Assembly: GCA_023101725.1 (NCBI GenBank)
Contig: JALJCO010012873.1
Coordinates: 741,501-805,500 of the forward strand
DNA: 64,000 nucleotides
Direction: 5' to 3'
DNA from: Atherinomorus stipes
Taxonomy: Eukaryota > Chordata > Actinopteri > Atheriniformes > Atherinidae
Both the position numbers and the translations under genes were made by a program. The notes beneath the pieces are model-generated. The model made no database searches and was not told the origin of the DNA. It saw only the letters and a program-made list of their open reading frames with translations. This document shows, in pieces, positions 12,558-25,623 of this stretch (position 1 is its first letter; each line of letters opens with the position of its first letter).

Positions 12558-13110
12558 CAGTGGTCCTCAAAATTATTAATCCTCTCCTGTAAAGACGGAA
12601 AAAAAAATCAGCTGTCAGTCAAATAAGTTGAAATTGACAGAAGTAATAATAAATAAAAATTCTATGAAAATCATGACATTGATTTTGAATTATGGTTGAA
12701 AAGAAATATCAAAAACAAACATAAATAAAACAAGTGAACAAGCTTGATCGGGCTCCTGAACTAAAATTTTATTGAGCACCACTTTGAGACAATCACTGCA
12801 ATCAGGTGTTTTCTGTTATGTTCAATAAGATTTCTGCACCTGTTGACAGGTATTTTGGTCCACTGTTAATTAGCAACATGCTCTAATTTGTCTGAGATAG
12901 TTTTGTTTGTTTATTTTTATGATTTTTATGATATGATTTTATGATTATTATTTTCAAACACAATTCAAAAGCAATATACTATTTCACTAAATTACATTTT
13001 TGTAAATTTTCATTTATTATTAGTTTCTTTGGTTTCGTGTTGTTTGAATTGCTATTGTGAACTTAGCCTTTTCTATAATGGGAGGGTATAAATAATTTTG
13101 AAGATGACTG
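12558..13110. mobile_element. Tc1-type MITE, copy 1 of 3
   Basis: The left end cagtggtcctcaaaattatt and the right end (inverted) cagtcatcttcaaaattatt bracket 553 bp, with TA immediately left of the element. Ends of this type and TA targets point to Tc1/mariner. No transposase is present. Related copies lie at 31111-31460 (same orientation) and 63486-64000 (opposite orientation). Confidence 0.75.
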
Positions 13111-13238
13111 TGTAACATATGTGTCTATTTTTTTCCCTTGTGAAGGAATGACAAAGACGGTGAAGATGTTTCACCAGCCAGTCAGCAAACCTCCGTTGCA
13201 TCGGTTTATATCTGCTGATTTACTTGCAGACTTATAGT

Positions 13239-14044
13239 CCGTATTTTCCGGACTATAAGTCTCTCCTGAGTACAAGTCGCATCTAGGGATGTAACAATAT
13301 AAAAATTTAATATCACAGTTATTGTGACCAAAATGATCACGGTTATCATTTTTATCGTGGTATTATAGTAGTATAGCGACTGCTACTGTTTTTCCAGCCA
13401 ATGAGCAGCATCACTGGGAGTTTTTCAAAGTGCAGTTATCAGTCACGGCTTTAACAATAATTAAAATTTGAAACGGTATCACTAATTGTTGGGAATTTTA
13501 TTACGGTTAACCATTTTACCTGTAATCGTTATATCCCTAGTCACATCAGTCAAAAACTGCATCATGAACAGGAAAAAAACATACAAGTCGCACCGGAGTA
13601 TAAGTTGTATTTATTTATTTAAGATAAGGGTAATTTTTATGGATTTTTCATATCTAAAAATTACTCAATCAGTCCAATTCCAAAAGGTAATGCTTGTCAT
13701 TGATCATAAACATCATAACTAAGAAGGATAAACATGTTTTTTGAGGATTTGTTCAACCGCACAAGCATTACAGCCAGATATCCAAAATGATATCCTTTCA
13801 CCGAGATACGGCTATTTTGGAATTTTTGCCCTTGGAGCAGATTATATTGTTGTAACGAGCCTAGAGCGCCCTCTTTTGACAATAGACGGTAATATTCACT
13901 TCTTGGCTCATGTCAGTCAATATGAATTGATACTAAAAAATATGTTAAATTGTATATATTTTGATATATAAGTCACACTGGACTATAAGTCGCATAAACC
14001 GCCAAACAATGAAAAAAGTGTGACTTATAGTCCGGAAAATACGG
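13239..14044. mobile_element. MITE with ccgtattttccgg ends, carrying a nested hAT
   Basis: The left end ccgtattttccggactataag and the right end cttatagtccggaaaatacgg are inverted repeats, with TA after the right end. The 806 bp include the 256-bp hAT 13284-13539. A relative without that insertion is at 57545-58027. The superfamily is uncertain. Confidence 0.65.
13284..13539. mobile_element. Short hAT MITE nested in the 13239-14044 element
   Basis: The ends tagggatgtaac and gttatatcccta are inverted repeats. Flanks gtcgcatc (13276-13283) and gtcacatc (13540-13547) form an 8-bp duplication with one mismatch. Relatives: 56255-56622 and the fragment 40834-40957. Confidence 0.75.
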
Positions 14045-16892
14045 TAATTCCTAAATGGTAATGGATATTTTGATTTGAGGTAATACAAAAAAAAAAGAGC
14101 AAGGTGTGACTGTGGAGGGCTCATTAGCCTGTAAAACATGGCATGAAACATCAGAGAGAAAGAGGGAAAATGATTGTATATGTTTTGCCAGCTGCAGAAT
14201 AACCAGCAGCTTTTCAGTAGTTTAGCTGTTCAGTAGATTAATGTTTATCTGACGTAACATTGAAATTAAACGTTATTGTGTTATTTACAGTTTTGTAATT
14301 ATGTACGACTGGTCAGGTTTACAGCAATAAGACGCATTTAGGCAGCATCACTGAACGTTACTTTATACAGATAAAAAAAAACAAAACATGAATACATCTT
14401 TAATAAAGGAGAATTTCTCTGTTCCAAACAAGTGCTGACCCTGTGACCTCATATCTGGTCAAACTGGTCCCAGTGCTGCCCCCACTGATTATTCTCATAT
14501 TGCAGTTTGTGAATATGCTTGGTTTATTTCTGTGAGGCAACAATAAAAAACATACACGTTTAATTTTGGCCTGAAGATATTTTTGCTGCTGCTACCTGTT
14601 TTATGTTTAAGATCAGCATCATGAGGACAGCGTCCAGCTTTCTAAACAACCGAACAGTTTATCATCACAAACTGACCTCAATCATCACAGTATGACTTTT
14701 TTTTCTAAAGAAGCCGGAAATGATAATGAGCTGTGAGACTTTTCTGTGGCTGAATCCGATGCTTTGACTGGTAGAAAAACAACTTCCTAGACGTAACACG
14801 TGACTGGCAGAGGATTGGAAATCAGCCATCTAGTTTCATATCAGCAGAAACATTAAGGGCACGTAATGCCAAAATTAATCAAAGGAAAGGAAGGCTGGTT
14901 AGACATGGTTGACTAACTGAAAGATGACATGAAGTTTTTAAATGAGATTCCCCTCCGTTTTTTTTTATCAATAATACAGATGGAAGGAGGAAAAAACAGA
15001 AGCAAGCAGGAATCAATCTAAGCTTTTCTCTTTCCATTTAGCAGCAAGGCAGATGGTTCAGAGCTGCCGTCATCTCCAACTCCAGTGAAACCGAGCTGAA
15101 GTTCATCTACAGACGCGAACTGTGACAGACTCACTAAGCAATTAACAACCATCTCATTTTCCTAATTTATCTCATCTGCATCCAGTTGCAATTGTTTACG
15201 GAGAGATTTTTATCAGGCAGACTAATTACAAGCATCTGAGCCCTCCTTTGGTTCCCATAGCTGCCAGGCAGAAGCTGGTGTGCAGATACTGATTATGCTA
15301 ATTATCTTCTGCTAACTTATCAATACATCGTCTGCCTAACTCCACTCCAAAGTTGTCCTACTTTCGTTGGATATCACTGTATTTAATGAGTTCTGGTTTA
15401 GTGATGGTCTGGTTGCAAGAAAATATCCATCATATTATGAAAAAAATAAATAAATAAAGCTGCTGTACAATTAGCATTTCTCTAAAACCAAGAGAAAGCC
15501 AGTTTTAATAACAAATGGTGCAGGGGTAGTAGTTAAAGGTGCATTGCTCAAGTTTAAATGTTTTTTCTTTCCTCCACATGCTCTCACAATTGCCTGATGT
15601 GTAAAATGAGCTGATTCTTCTTCACTGCGGTTGTCTCTAGTACTGTTTCTGAATGCTCAATGCGAGAGTTTTGGGTACGAAGCCTCAAGGGGGCGCTTGT
15701 GGGGGAGACAAGCTGCGCGTACTCGTTTGACTGGCTGCGCCGGTGTTGTGTATTCTGCCACCGCAGGTCCACGCACATCGAGACAACACTGACTGCTGCT
15801 AAAAGATGAAGAACAGGTGCCTCTCAAACCCCAACTCAGACTCCAGTAAGACGAAGAAGAAAAGTTTTGTGTTGTGAGACAAAGAGCGAAGAACAGCAAT
15901 CCGTTGATTCGTTGAAAAATATGTCACTTCCCACATGACCCAGCGTAAAAACAAAGCAGGAGTGACTCCTTTGTTTTGTTGCGCGGCGATGATGTCATGC
16001 GATCAAGTAGCAGCTCTCTCCGGTTAATTCTCTGCCTCCAGGTTAAGGGTACAGTTTGCTGTGGGGACGCAACGTGAAATCAACATATCCGCATCAAAAC
16101 CCACCCGATCCAGCCTGGCCCAACCTGACCCAGACCTGCAGGTGGAAACAGGGCTAATACTGTATTCTCTGTGAAATCGCTAAAGGTTTTTCAGAAAATG
16201 TATGGTGATATCATTTTTGGGCAATATCCCCCCCCCACTACTCAAATGAATCTGACTTTTTGAATAATGTACAAATGTAGTCCACTTCCTGTCTTTAGTC
16301 CACTCTAAGTGGACAGAGACCTGCAATTGTGTTGTTTTTGTTGTTTCATAGAAGTAAAGAGCTGATTAAATGTTCAAAGTGTCACAAAATTAATAAAAAT
16401 ATTAGCATCAAAGTCACCTTTCCGCTCGAAGTGCCTTGTTGCGTAAAAGCTCTTTTTCAGTTTTTTTGGTCACAATCAGGATTTTTTTGCTGCATCTACC
16501 AGAGCTTCTACTGCAGAAGAGAAACGAGTGCAGTCACAGATGAGGGGGTCAAACACTGTTTAACAACTGCTTCTCATCATCTGTCTCGTGCACATTATTG
16601 TGTCACTGCTTCAGGTTTGGCAACATGATGCTGTGCAGCTTCATTATGGAGAACAAAAACCTGCCTGCTACCTTTCAACATCATTATTTCAATATTCTGA
16701 TGTGACTCAACATGAATCCCAGTTAATGACAACACCTCTGCAGTGTATTCAGTTATTAAGGTATTTAATGTGAGTGATCACAGCTGAACAATCAGATACA
16801 TCACACTGTCATAATTTTTTGATTGGCTGATGTGGTGCGTCTTGCTTCTGCGTCATCTTGAAATTGGATATGCAATTTGATGCCTCAGGGTG
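14045..16892. other. No gene recognised
   Basis: Unassigned intron sequence. 15600-16100 is CpG-richer and contains words such as gaagcctcaagggggcgc that suggest an old repeat; no ends were found. Confidence 0.4.
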
Positions 16893-17556
16893 TAACTTTT
16901 AGACCTTAAAAATATGCGTTTCTGACTCGCGTTTTTGATGGCACACCAACATTCATTATGCAATATTAACCTGGTTTTCAAACGTGCACTATCTAGAGCT
17001 CTTACCTTTTCTTTGGTGCATCCGCCGTTTTTCTTTCTTTTCTTTTTTTTTCCTTCGAGAGCTCTAGTGACTGGCTTCTGCTCCAATTATGAATTTATTC
17101 CCACACAGCGTCATGTCCTTAGTTCTGTCATTGGCTGGTGATATAAACAGAAATCTCCACCCAAAAAAGCCCCGACCAGACCATAACGAAGCAAAAGAGC
17201 GAATTACAGACGGGGGAGAGGGAGTTGTATTCAAATTCACCACGGCACGCGAGTAAAGGCCCAAAGATGCGGTTTGAGATGGATTTCACTTGCACAAGTC
17301 TAACGTTTATTTTCTGGGGGGAAACCTCAGACTCTACCTTTAACTTATTTTCTTCAACTTAGTAGTTTTTCTTATTTTAATCACCAAATGGATCTTTGCA
17401 ACATCACAGCCCTGTCCCTGATGGGAAACTTACATACTGCAGTTTCTGAGCCTAGGGACGCCTCTGAGCAGTGACGGCTCAAAAATGTGCATAACGAATG
17501 TTGGTGTGCCATCAAAATGAGTCAGAAACGCATATTTTTAAAGCTTAAAAGTTATA
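16893..17556. repeat. MITE-like unit with about 70-bp inverted ends
   Basis: The segment 16893-16963 (taacttttagacc...aaaatatgcgtttctgac...ggcacaccaacattc) is repeated in inverse at about 17488-17556. The interior includes a CT-rich run and a 10-bp perfect stem, ctagagctct/agagctctag, at 16993-17002 and 17058-17067. Class unknown. Confidence 0.5.
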
Positions 17557-17693
17557 TTGTCTTTTTGACTCGTTCTGATGATACACCAATATTCAATATG
17601 CACTTTTTCGAGCCATCACTGCCCAGAGGCGTCCCGAAGCTCAGAAACTGCTCTATATAACTTTTGTATCCGGGACGAAGCTGTGACGTTGCA
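17396..17693. repeat. Imperfect 300-bp palindrome
   Basis: The sequence from ttgcaacatcacagcc (17396) through agtttctgagcc, gggacgcctctgagcagtga and ggtgtgccatca meets its diverged inverse on the other side of a centre near 17545, ending gctgtgacgttgcag (17693). Arms are about 148 bp. This is a fold-back repeat or two terminal repeats brought together. Confidence 0.65.
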
Positions 17694-17699
17694 GCCGAC

Positions 17700-20417
17700 T
17701 ACAGGTTGCACACCACGTCACTTTCTAGCCAACGGATATGAACCATATATGTTGGGTCATCATGTTGGATTCGGCAAAGAAAAGCAAGGAAACACTTCTG
17801 GAGGAAGAGAGGAAAAGAAAGAGGGGAAGGGACAGAACAAGAGTCAAGATAAGACTGACTTTTACTGAAGTGAATCACAGTACAGGTACGATGGATGCTA
17901 GTTTAGCCATCGATAGGGTGCGCGTCACTGAGAAAACTGCTAAAAGTTCTGTTGTGGGCTTTTAAGGGTTCGAAAAAATATGATTGATGTCTTGACATGA
18001 ATTTCTTCTCTCTTTTTTTTTTTTAACTGTTTGACATTTTTCTTTTTTTAAATAGAACAGTTTTTTTTCCAAACTGTTTTGTTACCAAAGCATTTAATAG
18101 CTATGCAGTTAAAAAAAAAAAAAAAAAAAAACCATGAGTAGCACTCCTTTGAGCGCTTACTTTCACTTCAGTCACATCTCTCCCGTCCACTTACCAACGC
18201 CCCTAATGATTTATAGATTAATCTATTCAGTGATTTATAGATTAATCTATTTATGCTTATTTCATTGTTTGTTGGGCAGAGATGTGATACTTCTCTAGCT
18301 TTGTAGATGCTGACCCAACAAATAAAAACCGAATTGGAGACGAACTGAACTACTCAGAGCCTGCAACATAATGCAACGTTGTGTTTTGAGTTATGTGTTG
18401 GCCTGATGTTCAGTGCTGACTGAGCTCAGTGGAGTCCTGGTGGTGGAGTGCAGGTTGATGCGCTGCAGGTAGCCAGCTTTCTCTGTTAATTGGCCCTCAC
18501 GTTGCCTGCAGAGTCTTGGAAGCATCACACCAAGTCTGTTCAGACCAAGGTTATAATTAGAAAACCCAGTATGCAGGAATCCATTTGTATTACTGAGTAT
18601 TCAGTGATTTTTTTTTTTTATAGCATAGATGTGCTTCAATGGTCTCATTAATATGATTTAAGTTTTTTCCAACAAACATTCTAGTGGAAGCTTGTTCACT
18701 AAAAATAATGATGACAATAATGGTAATAATGTGCTTTCTGTTGGGTGTGTACTAACAGCTACTTCTGCCTAGGTTGTGGGTGTGTAGTTGTGTGTGTATG
18801 AGTGATCTTATGCTCTGGTAGCTGTTATGATTTAGGTTTTTCTCAGCTTGTTTGTCTCCTGTAGGTGATTATTAGCTTAGTTCTCCAGCAAAGACCGTAA
18901 AATGTTCTCTGATGCGTTTCTGTGCAGATGCAGCAGTTGGCTGTTTTGGTGCATCTTTGTCTTTTTTTCATCCTTCCACTCTCCTGATTTTTTTGTTCAC
19001 CCCTTATCATTTCTTTTCTTAACCTTCTCTCCTCTCGTCAGGTCCAGCAGTATTATGTAAAATGCAATTATAAACAAGCATTCAGTAGAATTAAATAAAT
19101 AAATTCAGATTATTAAATGGGAAAACCTATACGAGTTAAATTAGAACATTTTGAATAAAAAATAAATGAGGACATCAGCAGATGGAATCTAATCCCAAAT
19201 GCTGAACTTTAATTCTTGAATTGATTCAGTGAACATATTACCACAGATTATGTACCCGTTTTAAAGTCTTTCAAAAAAGTCCTTCACCTACACCTGAGAA
19301 ATGTTAAGTGAACCGGTGCAACCAAGAAACAGAAGTTTGTCGCACTCAGCAAATTTTTTGTCACTCTGTAGAGCCCTGATAACAGTTATTATTTTAATCG
19401 TTTGAGCCCCAGTGGGCTCTGCTCCAATAAAACATCCCCCCCAAAATACCTGATTATTTCTCTGCCGTTTACAGACTGTTTAATCCGTCTTGGTACCAAA
19501 GTTAAAGGCAAACTTTAACTTTAAACATATGTGGAAGCCTTTGTAGTGTATCAGGTCCACACTGAACACTGCCAATGCAAAAGTGTACAAATACTCATTG
19601 GACGGGGCTTTCCTGACAGGAAATAACAGAAAATTCCTGTCACTCCGTGTGAAACAGCGCCCCCAGCAACAAACCGGAAGTTACACAGGGGTAGGCAAAT
19701 GCTCTCGACTCTACTAATAAAAACATGGATCACAGCAGAAGGAGGCGACTTTGAATACGACATTCATCACAGCTTTAATGCTGAAGGCCACATATAAATG
19801 TAGAGACATGAAAATGTGGAAAATAACATTGAAAAAGAATACTTTCTAAGTCACCTCTCGATTAGTTTTCATTTTGAGATCATGTGTACAAGATGCTTGG
19901 TGTCACACATTTAGACCTTCTATGGTCTTTACACCATTTACAAAATCTATTCCTGTTTATCTGATTAATTTCATTATGCTTTAGCAACCATCATTATGTA
20001 TTTGTTGAGGTTTTCAGTGTTTCAGCGACAGTTGCTGATAAATCTCCATTTAGAGGAGACGGACTCTGCTCCAGTGGATCACCTGGGGCACAAATGTCCG
20101 CTGAACACCAACTATGTCCGTGTGTTTAATTCCACCAACAACCTGCTCAGTCATACCTCAACAACACACAGCAGCAGTACATTTTCCCCTTTGACACTGT
20201 CCACAGATGTCTCTGCTAACAGCAACACCGTCTCACGGCTCATACAAAGCGCTTTTACAGATTTTTGGAGACCATATGTGGAGAAAAGTCGAGCGAGCCG
20301 CTGAAAGTGACCAAGAAGCCGATATCAACAGTCCTGGAAGCCAAATGTGAGCTCATTCTGGAGGGACGACAGTTTCCTAAATCTTCTAGTTACTCTGCGG
20401 TCAGAAACTCTCACTTT
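17700..20417. other. No gene recognised
   Basis: Intron sequence with an A20 run (18113-18132) and a perfect tandem duplication of gtgatttatagattaatctatt (two copies, 18208-18255). Nothing coding is supported. Confidence 0.45.
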
Positions 20418-20770
20418 TCCCAGGATTTGGGTGAGGAGCTCGATCATCCGGGAGGGACTCAAAGTAGAGCCGCTGCTCCTCCGTATAGAGAGGAGCCAGA
20501 TGAGGTGGCTCGGGCATCTGGTTAGGATGCCTCCTGGACGCCTCCCTGGTGAGGTGTTCCAGGCACGTCCCACCGGGACCAGACCCCGGGGGAGACCCAG
20601 GACACGCTGGAGGGACTACGTCTCCCGGCTGGCCTGGGAACGCCTCGGGATCCCCCCGGATGAGCTGGCGGCTGTGGCCGGGGTGAGGGAAGTCTGGGCT
20701 TCCCTGCTTAGGCAGCTGCCCCCGCGACCTGATCCCGAATAAGCGGAAGAAGACGGTACGGTACGGTATA
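20418..20770 (+). pseudogene. LINE reverse-transcriptase C-terminus, 5'-truncated
   Basis: The plus-strand frame ending at TAA 20742 encodes the conserved tail of a fish non-LTR retrotransposon: SQMRWLGHLVRMP, then RPRGRPRTRWRDYVSRLAWE and WASLLRQLPPRPDP. After the stop come aagcgga and a short (GGTAC)n-like 3' tail at 20755-20768. No reverse-transcriptase catalytic core is present, because this is a 5'-truncated insertion. The clade (Rex1/CR1-like or other) is not certain. GC content is much higher than the flanks. Confidence 0.8.
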
Positions 20771-22039
20771 TTTTAGTATAAAAGCTGCAGGTGAGAAAAC
20801 CATGACTCAGCATGTGGATGATATGTGTGCAAAGATTCATGGAACTGGAGTAAAACAGTAGTCGCAGAGGTTTAGTAAAGACATAGAAGTGTTTTAAAGT
20901 GAGGTCCTCGTCCGACGATGAGGAGTCTGACAGACAACTCTCTCCCACTGCCTTTAACATCCAGCTCTTCTTCTGTGGTGGTGTGTTTGTTTTGGGATGA
21001 TATTTTATCCAGAAGTGGATAAAAAAATGGACAAAAACACCCAAAACAACAATCCTTGTGTAATGCTCATCCTTCCACAAATGTGTAAGTAAATACTTTG
21101 TTAGTCTCAGTTAAGAGGGGCTCAATTCTCAGTTTAACCATGGGATCTGGTAGCTTAATGTTGATGTCACCATGTTTATGCCATCACCAACGATGAGGAG
21201 GAAGATATCTGTGACTGACATCTGTCGCCATCCAATCAAATCCATGTAACCGGGCAGAAAATGGTGTTGTGTACAGGGAACTACTGTCAAAGGACTCAGC
21301 GAAAATCAAGTTTTTCATCGAATATGGTTTTAGCCTGGTGGATTTAAAGTTTTGAGACCAGACAGCAAAGATTAGACAGAATTCATGATAATGTTTCACA
21401 AACATGAAGTAGAATTTTAGCTTCTTTTGCGTCTACTGCGTTGAGTCTTGGTGGAAGCTGAAACTTACAGATAAATGCTTTCAGTAGAGATGTAAATAGG
21501 TGGATCTGTCATTTGCATTTACTCCTTTTTGCACTTTGTTTACCTGCTCTTTTATTAGTTTGTTAGTCTATCTTAACTGTGTTTGGTGGTGATAAGAATG
21601 GTTTTAATCAGCTTTTAGCTGAGATTCCGGATTTCAGTGGATACCACAAGTTTATATTTGCACACCAGACCTGACGTTGCACCCCATGAAACAGGATGTT
21701 GACCCCATCGCCCCTGGTAACAGGGATGTTGGGCCTAAGTGGGGGTTTTTTCCTCATTTTTTTTAGATGAAATTAACTTGGTAACTGTTGTCCTGATCAA
21801 GCAGCAGCAGCTTATCAGAGGTGGAGTAAGAGCAGGAATTCAGGCTGATTTGTTTCAGAGCGAGTCTGATGTGTAGGTTTAAGCTGATTAAATGATTTAG
21901 GATTCATCGGGTTTTATCCTCTTGGTGGGAGTCATGAACCTCCACATTTTCAAGTAGATTTACTGTTGGTTTCTCAGAAAGAAGGCCACTTTGTTTTCCT
22001 CAGAGCTTCTAACATGGGCCATGAAGCAGAAAACGCCAC
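20771..22039. other. No gene recognised
   Basis: Unassigned intron sequence without clear repeats or exons. Confidence 0.45.
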
Positions 22040-22305
22040 TTCACCAAAAGTGAGAGAAGAAATTGTTCATTGTTCATCATTCAGCTGATCTCTGGGCTCT
22101 GGGTGGCGTGTAGAACTGGACTAAATCACTGAGGTACGGGGTCGCTAGGGAGTGCAGGGATTTAAAGACAATAACTAAAACCTTAAAATCAACACAAAAA
22201 CGGACTGGGAGCCAGTGTAGGGTGTGCAGAACGGGGGTGATGTGATCACGTCATTCTTAATGTCTTTACCTGGTTAAATAAAGGTTAAATAAATAAGTAA
22301 ATAAA
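22040..22305 (+). repeat. Retrotransposon 3' end with TAAA-rich tail
   Basis: Contains gggagccagtgtagggtgtgcagaacgggggtgatgtgatcacg in pieces typical of fish LINE 3' regions, then tacctggttaaataaaggtt and (aaat)n up to about 22305. Family not assigned. Confidence 0.45.
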
Positions 22306-23772
22306 ACCTTTTTTCTATTGATGAAAATGCATATAAAACTTGTTTAATCTAAATGGAGTATTTTAGCCCCCTACTATTGTTTCTGGGTAGTACCATTTGA
22401 AATAGTTTGTCTGAGACTTGTGTAGCAGAGAGATTGCTATGAAAGGATGGCCGTAATTTTAAAAAGGGAAGTCATTTTTAATATGTTTCAGGTTAAAGTA
22501 AATCCAGGTTTCTTTTTTGTATCCGTTCCTCTTTAAATTGATTCTGGCCATAACTGAGCTGATTTGAATATTAAGGGGTGTAGAAATCCTGTAACAAATG
22601 CCATCAGTATGTTTTGTGAAGGTCTTTAGAGAGCTCTTCGCTTCTACCCATCATCATATGTTTCTTGTTAATGAGGCACCTTTTTCTACCATCAGGTGAG
22701 ACTGAACCAGCTGATTACTTTTCACTGACAGGAGGGAGGCTATCCTGGTTCTCTGTGTCTCTTTCACCTCCCTTTCTTTTTGTGTTCAATACTTTAACTT
22801 TGTTCCATTTCTTTCCTCATATCTTGATTTCTGAACTCATTTGTTTTTGGTTTCTTTGTATAGCTGGATTATTTGGGTTGTTGCCAACATCTGGTGAAAA
22901 TTTCATGTCTGTAGCCACGTTTGAAAAATACCAACCGTGTTCAAATTATTTTACCTTCTGTATATGAAAAAAGAAAAGGTAATACTGACGTCCATTTCTC
23001 TGCCTGCATGTTGACTTCATCTAGCAGCAGGTTTAAATATAAAACGATGTCATCAAGTTCATCCACAATGCTGTTAAACATTTAAAGGCCTTACATAACC
23101 TCATGAATCTTTGCTGTCCAACCTAGGCAGTGACTGTAGCTTATAACTTAAGTCTAACGCCTAAAACTACCACATTTAAATGAAAATGTTTTTAATCACA
23201 TACAACAACAATTAATTCAGGATATATAACAATATGATAATATTGTTTTTATTTATGTTTATTTATTAAAAGTTGCAGGACCAGCCAAACTTGTGGTATT
23301 GTGGTGGTATTGTGGGTTCTTCATATTGTGTGAGATCCACTCTGAACCTCCTGGTCACATCCATTCATCATTCTGGAGAACATCCATTCTCATTAAAATG
23401 TTGGCTTTAGTCCATTTTAAACTCATATGAATCCCTTTGCCTCGAGACTTGTAACCAGGCCAGTTGTAGCTGCAGACCACTTCCCTGTGAAAACATATCT
23501 GAAAGACTTTATTGCTCTCCTTCACAGCTCTGGATTTTTATCAATATCGTCATAAAATAGTGTTAATTGGCAAAGAAGATGAATGAAAGCGGAAATATGA
23601 AAGAGGGAATGAGGGAATGAAAGAGGAAATGTGATAAATAAAATCTGACTTGTAAATTGTTGCATTTAAGCCTTTACAGGAGATTTACACGATGATGGTG
23701 TTTTGTCAGAGTAAACCAGCCTTTTGTCTTTTAATAGACCTGGAGATCTGTCTGAAGATGGTGGCCAGAAGT
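22306..23772. other. No gene recognised
   Basis: Unassigned intron sequence; a short imperfect gaaagaggaaatg repeat at 23585-23635. Confidence 0.45.
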
Positions 23773-23869
23773 AGAGGTCGATCGATAGTGGATTTTTAAA
23801 GGAGATATAATAATGATAGTTTGGAGCAGGAAAAAGCCGATAGCCGAGTAATTGGCCGATCCCCCCCCC

Positions 23870-23870
<1 letters not shown>
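23773..23870. repeat. hAT-type end fragment
   Basis: Starts tagaggtcgatcgatag and continues with ggagc...gccgata...ggccgatc, like a fish hAT terminus. It runs directly into a C10 run and (CA)n; no second end is visible. Confidence 0.4.

Positions 23871-23902
<32 letters not shown>
23865..23902. repeat. C-run plus (CA)n microsatellite
   Basis: About ten C followed by about fifteen CA units. Confidence 0.9.
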
Positions 23903-23904
<2 letters not shown>

Positions 23905-24216
23905 CAGTGTGAAAAAAAATTTAACACTGTTGGTCATATACAGGTACTACCCCAAATATTAGAATATCCAGAAAAAGTTCATGTATTTCCATTATTCAAC
24001 TTAAAAGGTGTAATTTACATATTGTATAGACAAATAATATGTAAATCAATATATTTCAAGCTTTTATTTGTTTGGATGTTGCTGATTAGAAGTTGCAGCT
24101 TAAGAAAACCTCAAATTCAAAAACTCAAAAAATTAGAATACTGCATAAAATCAATCAGAGAAGGGTTTTAAATACAAAAATATCAGGCCTCCTAAAGTCA
24201 AATCTTGCATCTGTAC

Positions 24217-25209
24217 TTAGTACTTGGTGGGGGCCCCTTTAATGACTGCCTTAACCCTGCGTGGCATGGATGCTACCAGCTTGTGGCATATCTCAGGTGT
24301 TATGGAAGACCAACATGCTTCAATCACAGCCCTGAGCTCTTCTCTATTGTTTGGTCTCTTCCTGTTTAGCTTTTTCTTGACAGTACCCCACAGATTTTCA
24401 ATGGGGTTCAGGTCAGGTGAGTTTGCGGGCCAATCAAGCATGGTGATCCCATGGTTGTTGAACCAGGATTTTGTAGTTTTGGCAGTGTGGGCAGGTGCCA
24501 AGTCCTGCTGGAAGATGAAGTCTGCATCCTCATACAGCTGGTCCACTGCAGCAAGCATGAAGTGCTCCAAAATGTCCTGGTAGACGGCTGCATTTATGCT
24601 GGACTTGATGAAGCACAGAGGACCAACATCAGCAGCTGACATGGACCCCAGGTCATCACAGACTGGGGAACTTAACACTGGACTTCATGCATCTTCTATC
24701 GAGCGCCTCTCCGGTCTTCCTCCAGACTCTGGGACCTTTGTTTCCAAATGAGATGCAAAACTTTCTCTCATCAGAAAAGAGGACTTTTGACCACTGGGCA
24801 ACAGACCAGTCCTTCTTTTCTCCAGCCCAGCTAAGGCGCTTCTGGTGTTGCTTGCTGTTGAGGAGTGGCTTGACAACAGGAATTCGACATTTGAAGCCCA
24901 TGTCCAGCAAACGCCTGCGTGTTGTTTCTCTTGAAGCAGTAACTCCAGCCTCAGTCCATTCCTTATGAAGTCCTCCACACTTTTGAAAGGTCCTTTCCTG
25001 ACCATCTTCTCCAGGCTGCTGTCAGCCCTCCGGCTTCTACACCGTTTTCTTCCACACCTCTTCCTTCCTTAACTGTCCATTAATGTTCTTTGAGACAGCA
25101 CTCTGAGAACACCAAGCTTCTTTTTCTATCACTTTTTGTGTCTTTCCCACCTTGTGCAGGGAGTCAATGATGGTTTTCTGCACAACTGTCAGATCAGCAT
25201 CTTCCCCAT
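24217..25209 (-). pseudogene. Tc1-like transposase, frameshifted (copy A)
   Basis: The minus strand from ATG 25209 to TAA 24217 has the length of the intact frame in copy B (about 331 codons), but it is broken into at least three frames, at about 25000, 24900 and 24670. The recognisable parts are the middle domain (residues ~104-180, with the first catalytic Asp in FSDERKF) and the C-terminal half (FQQDLAPAHTA with the second Asp, PIENLWG with the Glu). A single host-independent enzyme would cut and paste the element; this copy cannot make it. Confidence 0.85.
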
Positions 25210-25452
25210 GATTGTGAATTCCTCTTAACCAAGACAGAGACTTTTTAAAGGCTCAGGGCACTTTTGCAGATGTTTTGGATTACTTATCTGATAAGACTGT
25301 GACACTCTGAGCCTACAATACTGGAGCTTTTCACAGTCCTCTAATTTTTTGAGTTTTTGATTTAGAAGTTTTCTTAAGCTGCAACTTCTAATCAGCAACA
25401 TCCAAACGCTTAAAATATAGTGATTCACATATTATTTGTCTATACAATATGT

Positions 25453-25575
25453 TATTGATATGGAAGCGCCCCCACTAATGGGAAAAAAAAATAAGGGGAG
25501 GGGGGAAGTGACAACCGGGGGGAGACAACGGGAAAAGGGAGGAGGAGGGGGGAAGAAAGGAGAGAAAGAGGGGAG

Positions 25576-25623
<48 letters not shown>

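Noticed and set aside
20755..20768. Repeated ggtac near a LINE end as a possible origin or binding-site array
   Set aside because: It is the short tandem 3' tail usual for this type of LINE.
24224..24583. Plus-strand frame across the Tc1 copy A transposase
   Set aside because: Shadow of the minus-strand transposase; copy B and family motifs fix the true strand.
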